A DNA stretch of 64,000 nucleotides from Streptomyces sp. A 4/2 (GTDB taxonomy: Bacteria > Actinomycetota > Actinomycetes > Streptomycetales > Streptomycetaceae): positions 62,001 through 126,000 of the forward strand of contig NZ_CALNVW010000002.1 in assembly GCF_940670765.1 (NCBI RefSeq), in the 5' to 3' direction. The translations under genes and the position numbers were made by a program. The notes beneath the pieces are model-generated. The model had not been told where the DNA came from. It made no database searches and saw only the letters and a program-made list of their open reading frames with translations. The first letter of the stretch is position 1. The number at the start of each line of letters is the position of its first letter. Shown in pieces: positions 29,805 through 38,565 of this stretch.

Positions 29805-31010
29805 GTGATCCCATTGGGCGGGCAACAGGACGACTCGGTCTGCGCCCGGATGCCGCTCTCCGGCATCACGGTGGTGGACGTCTCCACGCTGTTCGCCGGT
29901 CCGTACGCGGCGCAGCTGCTCGCCGACTTCGGTGCCGAGGTGATCAAGGTCGAGCACCCCTCGGGTGACCCCCTGCGCCGCTTCGGCCAGTCCCACGACG
30001 GCGTCCCCCTGCTGTGGAAGGTGCTCAACCGCAACAAGAAGTGCGTGACGCTCGACCTGAAGCGGGCCGAGGACAAGGACCGGTTCCTCGCCGTGGTTCG
30101 CGACGCCGACATCCTGATCGAGAACTTCCGCCCCGGCACACTGGAACGCTGGGGCCTCGGCCCCGATGTGCTGCGGGAGGCCAATCCCGCGCTGGTGGTC
30201 ACCCGGGTGACGGCGTTCGGTCAGGACGGTCCGTACGCCGGCCGGCCGGGGTTCGGCACGATCGCGGAGGCGATGAGCGGGCTCGCGTCGATGTCCGGTG
30301 AGCCCGACGGCGCTCCGCTGCTGCCACCGTTCCCCCTCGGTGACGCCCTCGCCGGGCTGCATGCGGCGCTGGCCTGCCTGATCGCCCTGCACGCGCGGGG
30401 GAGGACCGGCCGTGGCCAGATCGCCGATGTGGCGATCACCGAGGCCGTGATCGGCGCGCTCGGTGCCCAGATCACCGGCTACGACAAGGCGAAGGCCAAG
30501 CCGGCCAGGGTCGGCAACGGCTCCACCAACAACGCTCCACGCAACGTCTACCGCTGCGCCGACGGCACCTGGGTGGCGGTGTCGGCGCCCGCGCAGTCCG
30601 TCGCGGAACGGGTGATCACTCTTGTCGGCCGGCCTGACCTGGTCGACGAACCGTGGTTCGCCACCGGCACCGGCCGTGTCCGGCACCGGACGCTGATCGA
30701 CGAACTCGTCGGCGGCTGGATCGCCGACCGTGACCGGGACGAGGTCGTCGCGGCGTTCGACCGTGCCGAGGCGGCCGTCGCCCCGGTCTACGAGGTCGAC
30801 GACGTGCTGGACGATCCGCACTTCCGGGCCCGGGAGGTCGCGGTCCGCGTCCCTGACGGGGAACTGGGCACGGTACTGATGCAGAACGTGCCGTTCCGGC
30901 TGTCGGAGACGCCCGGTCGTGTCCGGTGGGCCGGCCCCCCGTTGGGGGCGCACACCGACGAGTTGCTCGCGCGTCTGTCGGCAGAACAGGGCACGACCAG
31001 TGGAACCTGA
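29805..31010 (+). CDS. Class III CoA-transferase (CaiB/BaiF family)
   Basis: A 401-residue enzyme that moves CoA between carboxylic acids through an aspartyl intermediate. The N-terminal signature is VVDVSTLFAGPYAAQLLADF, followed by GAEVIKVEHPSGD and NRNKKCVTLDL. The catalytic Asp lies in GRGQIADVAITEA. The GTG at 29805 is preferred because GGAAAG lies five bases upstream; the ATG at 29850 (MPLSGITVV) fits the family start and is the alternative. It is first in the operon and overlaps the lyase gene by 11 bp. It could load CoA onto the dicarboxylate handled by its neighbours. Confidence 0.92.
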   Translation: MIPLGGQQDDSVCARMPLSGITVVDVSTLFAGPYAAQLLADFGAEVIKVEHPSGDPLRRFGQSHDGVPLLWKVLNRNKKCVTLDLKRAEDKDRFLAVVRDADILIENFRPGTLERWGLGPDVLREANPALVVTRVTAFGQDGPYAGRPGFGTIAEAMSGLASMSGEPDGAPLLPPFPLGDALAGLHAALACLIALHARGRTGRGQIADVAITEAVIGALGAQITGYDKAKAKPARVGNGSTNNAPRNVYRCADGTWVAVSAPAQSVAERVITLVGRPDLVDEPWFATGTGRVRHRTLIDELVGGWIADRDRDEVVAAFDRAEAAVAPVYEVDDVLDDPHFRAREVAVRVPDGELGTVLMQNVPFRLSETPGRVRWAGPPLGAHTDELLARLSAEQGTTSGT

Positions 31011-31878
31011 CCCGCGCAGCCGTCCGGTGTTCCGGAGCTGCCTGTACGTACCCGGGCACCAGCCCGACCGGATCGAGCGGGCCTACGCCTCGCAGGCCGA
31101 TGCGGTGATCCTGGACCTGGAGGACGCCGTGCCGGCGTGGGAGAAGGACCGCGCGCGGGAGATCGTCGCGTGCCGCACGGCTCAGCCGACCGTCAAACCG
31201 ACCTATGTGCGGGTCAACGGGATCAGCACCGGCCGCTGTCTCGACGACGTGGCCGCCGTCGTCGGCGCCGGACTCGCAGGCGTCCGGATGGCGAAGACGC
31301 GCCACCCCGACGATGTCCGCCAAGTGGCGTCGGTGCTGGAGCAGTTGGGCAGCTCGGCGACCATCCATCTGCTGATCGAGTCCGCGCACGCGCTGGAGAA
31401 CGTCTACGGGCTGGCCACCGCGTCGAAGGCGGTGACCATGCTCGGTCTCGGCGAGTCCGACCTCCGTGCGGACCTGCGCACCGGGCTGGAGGGCCCGACG
31501 ATGGACGCCGGCAGGGCCCGGGTGATCATCGCGTCCAGGGCGGCCGGCCTGCCCAGCCCGTGCCAGAGCGTGTGGCCGGAGCCCCGCGACCTCGAAGGGC
31601 TGCTGCGCTCCAGCGTGCACGGCAAGAACCTCGGCTTCATCGGCCGGATGGCGATCCACCCCGACCAACTGCCGATCATCCACGACGTCTACACGCCCAC
31701 CACCGGCGAGATCAAGGACGCCCAGGAGATCTGCGAAGCGGCCGACCTCGCCCTCGCGAACAACGCATCGGTCGTGCTCACTCCCCAGGGCAGGCTGGTC
31801 GCTCCCCCGATCATCGCCAACGCCAAGCAGACGCTGTCCCTGGCCGACGCACTCAACCTGATGACGGAGGCGTCATGA
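31000..31878 (+). CDS. CitE-like CoA-ester lyase (HpcH/HpaI family)
   Basis: A 292-residue TIM-barrel enzyme of the citrate lyase beta-subunit-like group (malyl-, citramalyl-CoA lyases and thioesterases). Motifs are SCLYVPGHQPDRIERA (CoA-binding start), ADAVILDLEDAVP with the acidic metal pair, LLIESAHALENV (metal Glu) and LGLGESDLRADL (metal Asp). GTG at 31000 inside the end of the transferase gene. The stop overlaps the cyclase start as ATGA. With the CoA-transferase it resembles the itaconate/citramalate CoA module, but the substrate is not proven. Confidence 0.9.
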   Translation: MEPDPRSRPVFRSCLYVPGHQPDRIERAYASQADAVILDLEDAVPAWEKDRAREIVACRTAQPTVKPTYVRVNGISTGRCLDDVAAVVGAGLAGVRMAKTRHPDDVRQVASVLEQLGSSATIHLLIESAHALENVYGLATASKAVTMLGLGESDLRADLRTGLEGPTMDAGRARVIIASRAAGLPSPCQSVWPEPRDLEGLLRSSVHGKNLGFIGRMAIHPDQLPIIHDVYTPTTGEIKDAQEICEAADLALANNASVVLTPQGRLVAPPIIANAKQTLSLADALNLMTEAS

Positions 31879-32690
31879 CCGATGCTCTGCTCACCGCTGT
31901 CCGAACGGGACTGCGGATCTACGACCTGGCCCAGCCGCTGGCGAACGGGATCCCCTGCTCGCCCAACCATCCCGGCTTCCGGATGTCGCTGGCCCGCCGG
32001 CACGGCGACATGGTCCGCCCCGACGGCGGGTCCGCCGCCAACGAGCTCATCGTCACCGGCGGCCACGTCGGCACCCATGTCGACGCGCTGGCCCACGTCT
32101 CCCAGGACGGGAAGCTGCACGGCGGCGTCGACTGCGCGGACGCCCTGACCGGCGGCAGGTTCTCCGTGCACGGCGTGGACACGATCACGCCGATGATCGT
32201 GCCCGGGGTGCTGCTGGACGTCGCCGCCCTGCACGGCGTGGATTGCCTGCCCGCCCATCACGGCATCACCGCCGACGACCTCGCCGCCGCCGCGAAGCGC
32301 GCCGGAGTGGCGCCGTCCGAGGGTGGGGTGTGCCTGGTCAACACCGGGTGGAGCACGTGGTGGTCGGCTCCGGACACCTACCTCGGCACGGCCAGCGGTG
32401 TGCCGGGCGTGACCCCGGACGCCGCCGAGTGGCTCGCCTCGCACCGGATCGTCGCGGCCGGCTCCGACACCACGGCCTTCGAGCAGGTGCACCCCGAGGT
32501 CGGCCATGCCACCATGCCGGTGCACCGCATCCTGTTGGTGGACAACGGGATCCACATCATCGAGCACATGCGGCTGACGGAGATAGCCGAGCGGGGCGTC
32601 GCCGAGTTCACCTTCGTCCTGTCCCCGTTGAAGATCGTCGGTGGCACGGGGTCGCCGGTCCGGCCGCTGGCCGCGGTCAGCGAGGTGTGA
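31875..32690 (+). CDS. Metal-dependent cyclase-family hydrolase
   Basis: A 271-residue member of the cyclase/kynurenine-formamidase-like family. The metal-binding signature is GGHVGTHVDALAH, with His64, His68, Asp70 and His74. A later His pair lies in HRILLVDNGIHIIEH. Family members hydrolyse amides or cyclic imides such as isatin or N-formylkynurenine. The ATG at 31875 overlaps the lyase stop by four bases. It may open or close a ring in the metabolite made by this cluster; the substrate is unknown. Confidence 0.88.
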   Translation: MTDALLTAVRTGLRIYDLAQPLANGIPCSPNHPGFRMSLARRHGDMVRPDGGSAANELIVTGGHVGTHVDALAHVSQDGKLHGGVDCADALTGGRFSVHGVDTITPMIVPGVLLDVAALHGVDCLPAHHGITADDLAAAAKRAGVAPSEGGVCLVNTGWSTWWSAPDTYLGTASGVPGVTPDAAEWLASHRIVAAGSDTTAFEQVHPEVGHATMPVHRILLVDNGIHIIEHMRLTEIAERGVAEFTFVLSPLKIVGGTGSPVRPLAAVSEV

Positions 32691-34126
32691 CGGTGCGTGG
32701 ACTGGTCGACGTCGTCGGCGAGTACGCCGAGTCCGTGGCGCGCGGCGGTCTGCCGGCCGGCCGGCGCTCCTGCGCGGTGCGGGCGGTGTCGGACACGGTC
32801 GGCAACATGATGTTGGCGGCCGGCCGGCCGGTCGCCGATCTGGTGACCGAGGTGGCCGGCCGGTGGGGCAGCGCCGACGTGGCCACCGTGGTGGGCCGGT
32901 CGCAGCGGTTTCCCCCGGGCAGCGCCGCCTTCGTGAACGGCACACTGGCGCACTGCATGGACTTCGACGACACCCATCTGCCGTCGGTGCTGCACCCGAG
33001 CGCGTCGGTCGTGCCGGCCGCGCTGGCCGTCGCGGAGGAGACCGGTGCCGGTGGGCCCGCACTGCTCGACGCCGTCGCCGTGGGGGTCGAGGTGTGTGTG
33101 CGGCTGGGCATGGCCGGCTACGACAGGGAACTCGGCAACTCGATCTTCTTCGAGCGGGGCCAGCACGCGAGTTCCATCTGCGGTGCGATCGGGTCGGCCG
33201 TCGCCGCCACGATGCTGTCCGGCGGCGACGCGGGCACCCTCGCCGACGCGGTCGCGATCGCCGCGAGCATGGGATCCGGGGTGCTGGAGGCGAACCGGAC
33301 CGGCGGCAGTGTCAAGCGGATCCACACCGGGTGGGCGGCGCACTGCGGTGTGTCCGCCGCGCAGCTCGCGACCGCGGGTCTGACCGGTCCGCCGACCGTG
33401 CTGGAAGGCCGGTTCGGGTTCTTCCAGGCCTTCTGCGGTGACCGCGCCGTACCGGAGATCGTCACCGCGGGCCTGGGTGCGCACTGGTACTCGGAGTCCT
33501 TGCACATCAAGCCCTATCCGTGCAATCACTTCACGCACACCGGGATCGACGCCGCCCTGGAACTGCGGGCACGCGGCGTGACACCGGACGACATCGTCGC
33601 GATCGAGGCCGGGGTGGCGCAGCCGGTGCTGCGCACCATCGCCGAACCACCGGCCGTCAAGGCTGTGCCGGAAAGTGGTTACGCGGCCGCGTTCTCCGGT
33701 CCGTACACGATCGCTTCCGCACTGGTCGGAGGCGGCGGACTCGGCCTCCACCTGGAGGACTTCACCGACGAGGCCGCCCGCCGGCCCGAGGTACTGGCGC
33801 TGGCGGCGAAGGTCAGCTGTCACGCCGACGCCGCGTGCACGGCGGACTTCCCCGACCAGTTCCCGACGGTCCTGACCGCGAGACTGCGCGACGGCCGCAC
33901 CGAGCGGGTGGCCGTGATGACCAATCGGGGCGGCCCGCACCGGCCGCTGTCCCAGGCCGAGCTGGACCTCAAGTTCGACCTCGGCACCCGGACCCGGTGC
34001 GACGGGGCCACCTCGCGCGCCCTGCGCGAGGAGATCCGGAGCCTGACAGGTCCGGCGACCGCGCGCACGGTCCTGCGTCTGATCACCTTGGCAACTACCA
34101 GTACGGAGGCCCGCGATGGCCGGTGA
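32687..34126 (+). CDS. MmgE/PrpD-family dehydratase/decarboxylase
   Basis: 479 residues. The family includes 2-methylcitrate dehydratase and cis-aconitate decarboxylase. The active-site block is AHCMDFDDTHLPSVLHPSA (Asp, Asp, Thr, His). ERGQHASSICGAIG carries another His, and SVKRIHTGWAAHCG the Lys. All look intact. The GTG at 32687 overlaps the cyclase stop (GTGA); a second GTG at 32693 is possible. The 3' end overlaps the next gene by 11 bp. Its role is probably dehydration or decarboxylation of a tri- or dicarboxylate feeding the CoA enzymes. Confidence 0.92.
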   Translation: MTVRGLVDVVGEYAESVARGGLPAGRRSCAVRAVSDTVGNMMLAAGRPVADLVTEVAGRWGSADVATVVGRSQRFPPGSAAFVNGTLAHCMDFDDTHLPSVLHPSASVVPAALAVAEETGAGGPALLDAVAVGVEVCVRLGMAGYDRELGNSIFFERGQHASSICGAIGSAVAATMLSGGDAGTLADAVAIAASMGSGVLEANRTGGSVKRIHTGWAAHCGVSAAQLATAGLTGPPTVLEGRFGFFQAFCGDRAVPEIVTAGLGAHWYSESLHIKPYPCNHFTHTGIDAALELRARGVTPDDIVAIEAGVAQPVLRTIAEPPAVKAVPESGYAAAFSGPYTIASALVGGGGLGLHLEDFTDEAARRPEVLALAAKVSCHADAACTADFPDQFPTVLTARLRDGRTERVAVMTNRGGPHRPLSQAELDLKFDLGTRTRCDGATSRALREEIRSLTGPATARTVLRLITLATTSTEARDGR

Positions 34127-35219
34127 CGACACCACCGTATGGAAGATCCTCGACCCGGCGGTCGACCCGTGGGATGCCGACGAGTACCTGCGGACCGCGG
34201 TCCGCTGGCACTTCGGCGAGGACACCGGCTCGCCGTTCTGGCTGCGCCGGGCCAGGACCCTCGGGTTCGATCCCCTCACCGGGGTCGGCACGTTCGACGA
34301 TCTGCGCAAGTTCCCCAACGTGGTGGACGAGTTGCGCGACGTCCCGGTCGAGGACCTCGTGCCGCGCGGGTACGGTCCGAACCCGCCGGCTCCGCACGTC
34401 TTCGAGACCGGCGGCACCACCGGCGCCCCCAAGCGCATCATCCTGATGCCGGACTGGATCGAGGCGGCCGTCGAGCGGTTGCGCAAGGGCCCGCAGTTCG
34501 CGGGCCGCCGCAGGGCGCACATCCTGGTCGCCACCCCCACCGGTCCGCACAAGATCGGCGTGTTCTACGACTTCCTGGTCGAGCGGGAGAACATCGTCAA
34601 GTTCAGCATCGACCTGGACCCGCGCTGGGTGAAGAAACTGATCGCCCGTGGGGAGACCGAGCAGGTCGCCGCCTACGTCGAGCACGTCCTGGACCAGATC
34701 GAGCACGTCATGGCCACCCAGGACATCGGTCTGCTGGTGATCACCCCGCCGCTGCTGCAGGCGTGCACCCGCCGCCCCGAGCTGACCAAGCTGATCAAGG
34801 ACAAGGTCGACCTGATCTTCTGGGGCGGCGCGCACATGACCATCGACGAGCGGTTCGAGCTGGAGTACGAGTACTTCCCCGGCGTGCGGATGCTCAGCCG
34901 GTACAGCAGCGCCCTGATCCTGGAGGGCACGACGGAACGGGCCGGTCTTTCCCGTGACGAGGACATCGTCTACGACACCCGCAGCCCCGTGGTGACCTTC
35001 CGGGTGGTCGACCCCGCGACCGGCGAACAGGTCGAGTACGGCACCCGTGGCCAGGTCGTGATGAGCCATGTCAGCAAGGTCATGTTCCTGCCGAACAACA
35101 GGGAGCGCGACACGGCGATCCGGGTGCCGGCGCCGGAGGGACACCTCGGCGACTCGGTGTCCGCGCCCCAGCCGGTCGAGACGTTCGGCGGCGAAGCCGT
35201 CATCGAAGGCATCTACTGA
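34116..35219 (+). CDS. EhpF-like adenylate-forming enzyme (ANL superfamily, short)
   Basis: A 367-residue protein related to enzymes annotated as phenazine antibiotic biosynthesis proteins, related to phenylacetate-CoA ligase. The ATP motif is FETGGTTGAPKR at about 96-107. VDLIFWGGAHMTIDERF and LSRYSSALILEGTTERAG correspond to the middle adenylation motifs. It is shorter than standard ligases and lacks an obvious C-terminal lid domain with catalytic Lys, as I recall for EhpF. It would activate a carboxylate as acyl-AMP. No phenazine core genes are present here, so the substrate is something else. It overlaps the MmgE/PrpD gene by 11 bp. Confidence 0.82.
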   Translation: MAGDDTTVWKILDPAVDPWDADEYLRTAVRWHFGEDTGSPFWLRRARTLGFDPLTGVGTFDDLRKFPNVVDELRDVPVEDLVPRGYGPNPPAPHVFETGGTTGAPKRIILMPDWIEAAVERLRKGPQFAGRRRAHILVATPTGPHKIGVFYDFLVERENIVKFSIDLDPRWVKKLIARGETEQVAAYVEHVLDQIEHVMATQDIGLLVITPPLLQACTRRPELTKLIKDKVDLIFWGGAHMTIDERFELEYEYFPGVRMLSRYSSALILEGTTERAGLSRDEDIVYDTRSPVVTFRVVDPATGEQVEYGTRGQVVMSHVSKVMFLPNNRERDTAIRVPAPEGHLGDSVSAPQPVETFGGEAVIEGIY

Positions 35220-35313
35220 CCCACCCGCCCCGGCCGGGCGCGGAAGTCACCGGGCCGGCGCGGGAACCCATCGCAATTGCTGTACTGCCGACGACGTGCA
35301 CCGTGAGGAAGCC

Positions 35314-35373
35314 ATGACCATGCGCAGCAGCTTCGCCGGGATACCGGTCCGCCACACGCCGGAACGGAGCTGA
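35314..35373 (+). CDS. Possible 19-residue peptide upstream of esterase
   Basis: The ATG at 35314, with GAGGAA five bases upstream, encodes MTMRSSFAGIPVRHTPERS and stops at 35373, four bases before the esterase ATG. The ribosome binding site is better than that of the esterase itself. A translated coupling leader is the simplest role; a small peptide product cannot be excluded. Confidence 0.4.
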   Translation: MTMRSSFAGIPVRHTPERS

Positions 35374-35377
35374 GCCG

Positions 35378-36754
35378 ATGTCCACCGACCTGTGCGTGCC
35401 GACCGGTTCCGGCACGGTCAGGGGCTTCTGCGACGACCGGGGCGTGATCCACTGGCGAGGTGTCCCGTTCGGCTTCGTGCCGCAGCGGTTCCGTCCCGCC
35501 GAACCGCTCGCGGTCGCTGGTGATCTGGACGCCACGCACTGGGGTCCGGTCAGCTGGCAGGCCCCGCCGTACCTGGAGAAGAAGCTCACCACCCTGCTCC
35601 CGGGCGTCGTCGAGGCCGAGCAGTGCCTCAACCTCAACGTCTGGTCCCGCAGTTACGGGGACGGCCGGCCGCGACCGGTGCTGGTGTGGATCCACCCCGG
35701 CCGGAACACCTGCGGCGCCGGCGCCCAGCCCAGGATCGACCACTGGACGGTCGCCGCCCAGCACGAGGTCGTCGTGGTCAGCGGCAACTACCGGCTCGGA
35801 CCGTGGGGCTGGCTGCACCTGGGGCTGCTCGACGACCGGTTCACCGGCACCACCAACCTCGGCGTGCGTGACCAGGTGCTGCTGCTGCGCTGGGTCCGCG
35901 AGAACATCGGCGCGTTCGGCGGCGACCCGGACAACGTCACGCTGTTCGGCAACTCGGCCGGTTCCTCCAACGTCAGCACCCTGTTCGGGGTGCCCGAGGC
36001 GCGCGGCCTCTTCCACCGGGCGGCCGTCTACAGCGGCAATGCCGAGCAGCCCACCACCGCCGCCGAGGCCGTCGAGTTCGCCGAGGACTTCCTGCGCTCG
36101 GCGCCGTCCCTGGCCGGCGGCCCGGCCGGACTCGCCGGCCTGTCCAACGTGGAACTCCGGTACATGCACCGTCAGTTACTGAGAAAGGGGCAGGTCCACT
36201 ACCGACCGGTGATCGACGGCGAGCTGATCCCGAAGGCGCCGCTGGATTCCGTTCGGGAGGGCCTGATAGCCGACGTGCCGTTGCTGGTGTCCGTGACCTC
36301 CAACGAGGCCCGGTGGCACGACCTGGTCTCCGACACCGAGATCGACCGGCTGTACGCGGCGCTGCCCGCCACGGACCCCTCGCTGACCCACGACGAGAAG
36401 ATCGACGTCGTCTCCCGTCACGTGTTCATCGATCCCGCGCGGCGTCTGCTCGACGCGGCTGCCGTTACCGGTACGTGCTGGGCGCAGGTCTTCGACTACC
36501 ACGCGACCACGTCACTGACGGCGGCAGACCCCCGTATCAAGGGGCGCGCGATGCACACCTGCGACATCGAGTCGTTGTTCTGCGATCTGGCCTCGGGTAC
36601 CGACACCGACCGTGCGGTCGCTGCCGTCGAACAAGGCGCGCTGGTGGCCCTCGCCACCGACGGCAGACCGGGCTGGGGTCCGTACGACAGCGAGAAACCC
36701 GTCGCGCGCTGGGTCGGCCCCGCGCCGAGGACCGGGGCACTGCCGACACCTTGA
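35378..36754 (+). CDS. Type-B carboxylesterase family protein
   Basis: A 458-residue alpha/beta hydrolase of the carboxylesterase/para-nitrobenzyl esterase family. The nucleophile is Ser193 in FGNSAGSSN; probable acid Glu311 (SNEARW) and His394 (MHTCDIESLF). The oxyanion-hole motif, normally HGGG, is HPGRN here, an unusual change that may alter activity. There is no signal peptide, so it acts in the cytoplasm. ATG at 35378. It sits in the operon between the adenylating enzyme and the exporter and may trim or transfer an acyl group of the product. Confidence 0.9.
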   Translation: MSTDLCVPTGSGTVRGFCDDRGVIHWRGVPFGFVPQRFRPAEPLAVAGDLDATHWGPVSWQAPPYLEKKLTTLLPGVVEAEQCLNLNVWSRSYGDGRPRPVLVWIHPGRNTCGAGAQPRIDHWTVAAQHEVVVVSGNYRLGPWGWLHLGLLDDRFTGTTNLGVRDQVLLLRWVRENIGAFGGDPDNVTLFGNSAGSSNVSTLFGVPEARGLFHRAAVYSGNAEQPTTAAEAVEFAEDFLRSAPSLAGGPAGLAGLSNVELRYMHRQLLRKGQVHYRPVIDGELIPKAPLDSVREGLIADVPLLVSVTSNEARWHDLVSDTEIDRLYAALPATDPSLTHDEKIDVVSRHVFIDPARRLLDAAAVTGTCWAQVFDYHATTSLTAADPRIKGRAMHTCDIESLFCDLASGTDTDRAVAAVEQGALVALATDGRPGWGPYDSEKPVARWVGPAPRTGALPTP

Positions 36755-36773
36755 CCTGAAAGGTCCACCACCG

Positions 36774-38339
36774 ATGGCCGCCACCGCCGTCAACAGCGGG
36801 CGCGAACTGAGCCACCGACAGATCCTCCACCTCCTGTCGGGGCTCCTGCTCGGCCTCTTCCTCGCCCTGCTGGACCAGAGCGTGATATCCACCTCGATCC
36901 GCACCATCGCCAACGACTTCCACGGCTACGCGCTCCAGGCCTGGGTCACCACGGCGTACCTGGCCACCTCCACGATCACCACCCCGCTGTACGGCAAGCT
37001 CTCGGACATCTACGGGCGCAAGCCGCTCTTCATGTTCGCCATCTCCGTGTTCATGCTGGGATCGCTGCTGTGCAGCTTCTCGACGTCGATGTACCAGCTC
37101 GCCGCGTTCCGCGCGGTACAGGGAATCGGGGCCGGCGGGCTGGCGTCGCTGACGCTGACCATCCTCGGTGACCTCGTCGCACCCCGGCAACGCGCCCGCT
37201 ACCAGGGGTACTTCCTCGCCGTGTACACCGGTTCCGGCCTGTTCGGGCCGGTCGTCGGCGGTCTGTTCTCCGGTACTCGCAGCATCGCCGGTATCACCGG
37301 CTGGCGCTGGGTGTTCCTGGTCAACGTGCCACTGGGGCTGGTGTCGCTGCTGGTGGTGTGGCGGGTGCTGAGACTGCGATCGGTCCGGCGCGAGGACGTA
37401 CGGATCGACTGGCCGGGCGGTCTGCTGCTCACGGTGGGCCTGGTGCCCCTGCTCGTCGTCGCCGACCAGGGCCGCACCTGGGGCTGGGGCGCGCCGGACT
37501 CCGTGCTCTGTTACTGCACCGGGTCCGGCGGTCTGCTCGTGTTCGTCCTCGTCGAGAAGGCCATGGGGGAGCACGCGTTCGTCCCGCTGCGCATCTTCGG
37601 CGACGCGCGGTTCAGCCAGGGCCTGGGGCTGGCCGTGGTACTCGGTGCCACACAGCTCGGGGTGATCACGCTGTTGCCCCAGTACTTCCAGGTCGTGCTC
37701 GGTCTGACCCCGACTGTGGCCGGATTGCTGCTCCTGCCGACGCTGCTGGGCACCGTCGTCGGATCCGTGGTGTCCGCGCAGATCGTCTCGCGCACCGGCA
37801 CGTACCGTACGCACACCATCGTCGGTGCTGTCGTGTTCGTGACCGGCGTCTTCCTGCTGCAATTCCTGCATACCGACTCGGCGTTGCCGGGGACGTCCGT
37901 ACTGACGCTGTTCGTCGGTCTCGGTCTCGGGGCGTTCAACCAGCCGCTGAACCTGGTGATGCAGAACATCCTGCCGGGCAGCGACATGGGGGTGTCCACG
38001 GCCGCCGTCACGTTCTTCCGGCAGATCGGCAGCACCTTGGGCGTGGCGCTGTTCCTGACGCTGCTCTTCTCGTTCGCCGCACCCGACATCGCCGCCGAAC
38101 TGCGCGTCGCCGGAGGGCAGCACGTGCCGGACGTCGGCAGTCTCGTCGCGGACACCTCGGTGCTGGACCGCCTCCCCGCTGCGACCGCCGGTCCGGTCCG
38201 GCACGGCTTCGCCGACTCGATGGACACCGTGTTCCTGTGCATGTCCGCGTTGGCGCTGGTCGGCCTGATCCTCCAACTCTTCTGGAAGCCCGTGTCCCTG
38301 GGGGCGCGCGCCGGGCGGCGGGAAGGCTCCACCGGGTGA
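36774..38339 (+). CDS. MFS exporter, DHA2 (14-TMS) family
   Basis: A 521-residue drug:proton antiporter-type transporter with about 14 helices. Motif A is GKLSDIYGRKPLF; motif C-like is YTGSGLFGPVVGGLFSG. The first helix contains FLALLDQSVISTS (the LDxTIVN-type motif). The ATG at 36774 lies 19 bp after the esterase stop, so it closes the operon. It most likely exports the product of the cluster, or gives self-resistance. Confidence 0.94.
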   Translation: MAATAVNSGRELSHRQILHLLSGLLLGLFLALLDQSVISTSIRTIANDFHGYALQAWVTTAYLATSTITTPLYGKLSDIYGRKPLFMFAISVFMLGSLLCSFSTSMYQLAAFRAVQGIGAGGLASLTLTILGDLVAPRQRARYQGYFLAVYTGSGLFGPVVGGLFSGTRSIAGITGWRWVFLVNVPLGLVSLLVVWRVLRLRSVRREDVRIDWPGGLLLTVGLVPLLVVADQGRTWGWGAPDSVLCYCTGSGGLLVFVLVEKAMGEHAFVPLRIFGDARFSQGLGLAVVLGATQLGVITLLPQYFQVVLGLTPTVAGLLLLPTLLGTVVGSVVSAQIVSRTGTYRTHTIVGAVVFVTGVFLLQFLHTDSALPGTSVLTLFVGLGLGAFNQPLNLVMQNILPGSDMGVSTAAVTFFRQIGSTLGVALFLTLLFSFAAPDIAAELRVAGGQHVPDVGSLVADTSVLDRLPAATAGPVRHGFADSMDTVFLCMSALALVGLILQLFWKPVSLGARAGRREGSTG

Positions 38340-38496
38340 CCGGCCGGGGAGGAACTCCATGTCACCGCACCCCGGGTGCCCGTGCCACCGCACTTCCGAC
38401 GTGAGACCGAGGGGGCACACCGGCGATCTGCGCGTACGCCACGCACTCCGGCACGTTTCCTCTCCGGCGTCGAGGTGTACGGATGGTCCCCGGTAT

Positions 38497-38552
38497 CCCC
38501 CGGTGTTCCCCGCGTCCCCCGGTGTTCCCCGCGTCCCCGGTGTTCCCCGTGT
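38497..38552. repeat. Tandem 18-19-bp GC minisatellite
   Basis: Three near-identical copies of CCCCCGGTGTTCCCCGCGT follow each other (38497, 38516, 38535), with a degenerate copy before. It lies between the convergent exporter and DUF202 genes, with no gene in the 226 bp gap. Probably a neutral repeat or termination region. Confidence 0.75.
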
Positions 38553-38565
38553 CCCCCGTAGCCGC

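Noticed and set aside
32378..34552. 724-codon minus-strand frame
   Set aside because: Shadow of the MmgE/PrpD gene; His/Gln/Arg-rich composition and no ribosome binding site.
28058..38339. Phenazine biosynthetic cluster
   Set aside because: Suggested only by the EhpF-like gene; no phzA-G type genes are present.
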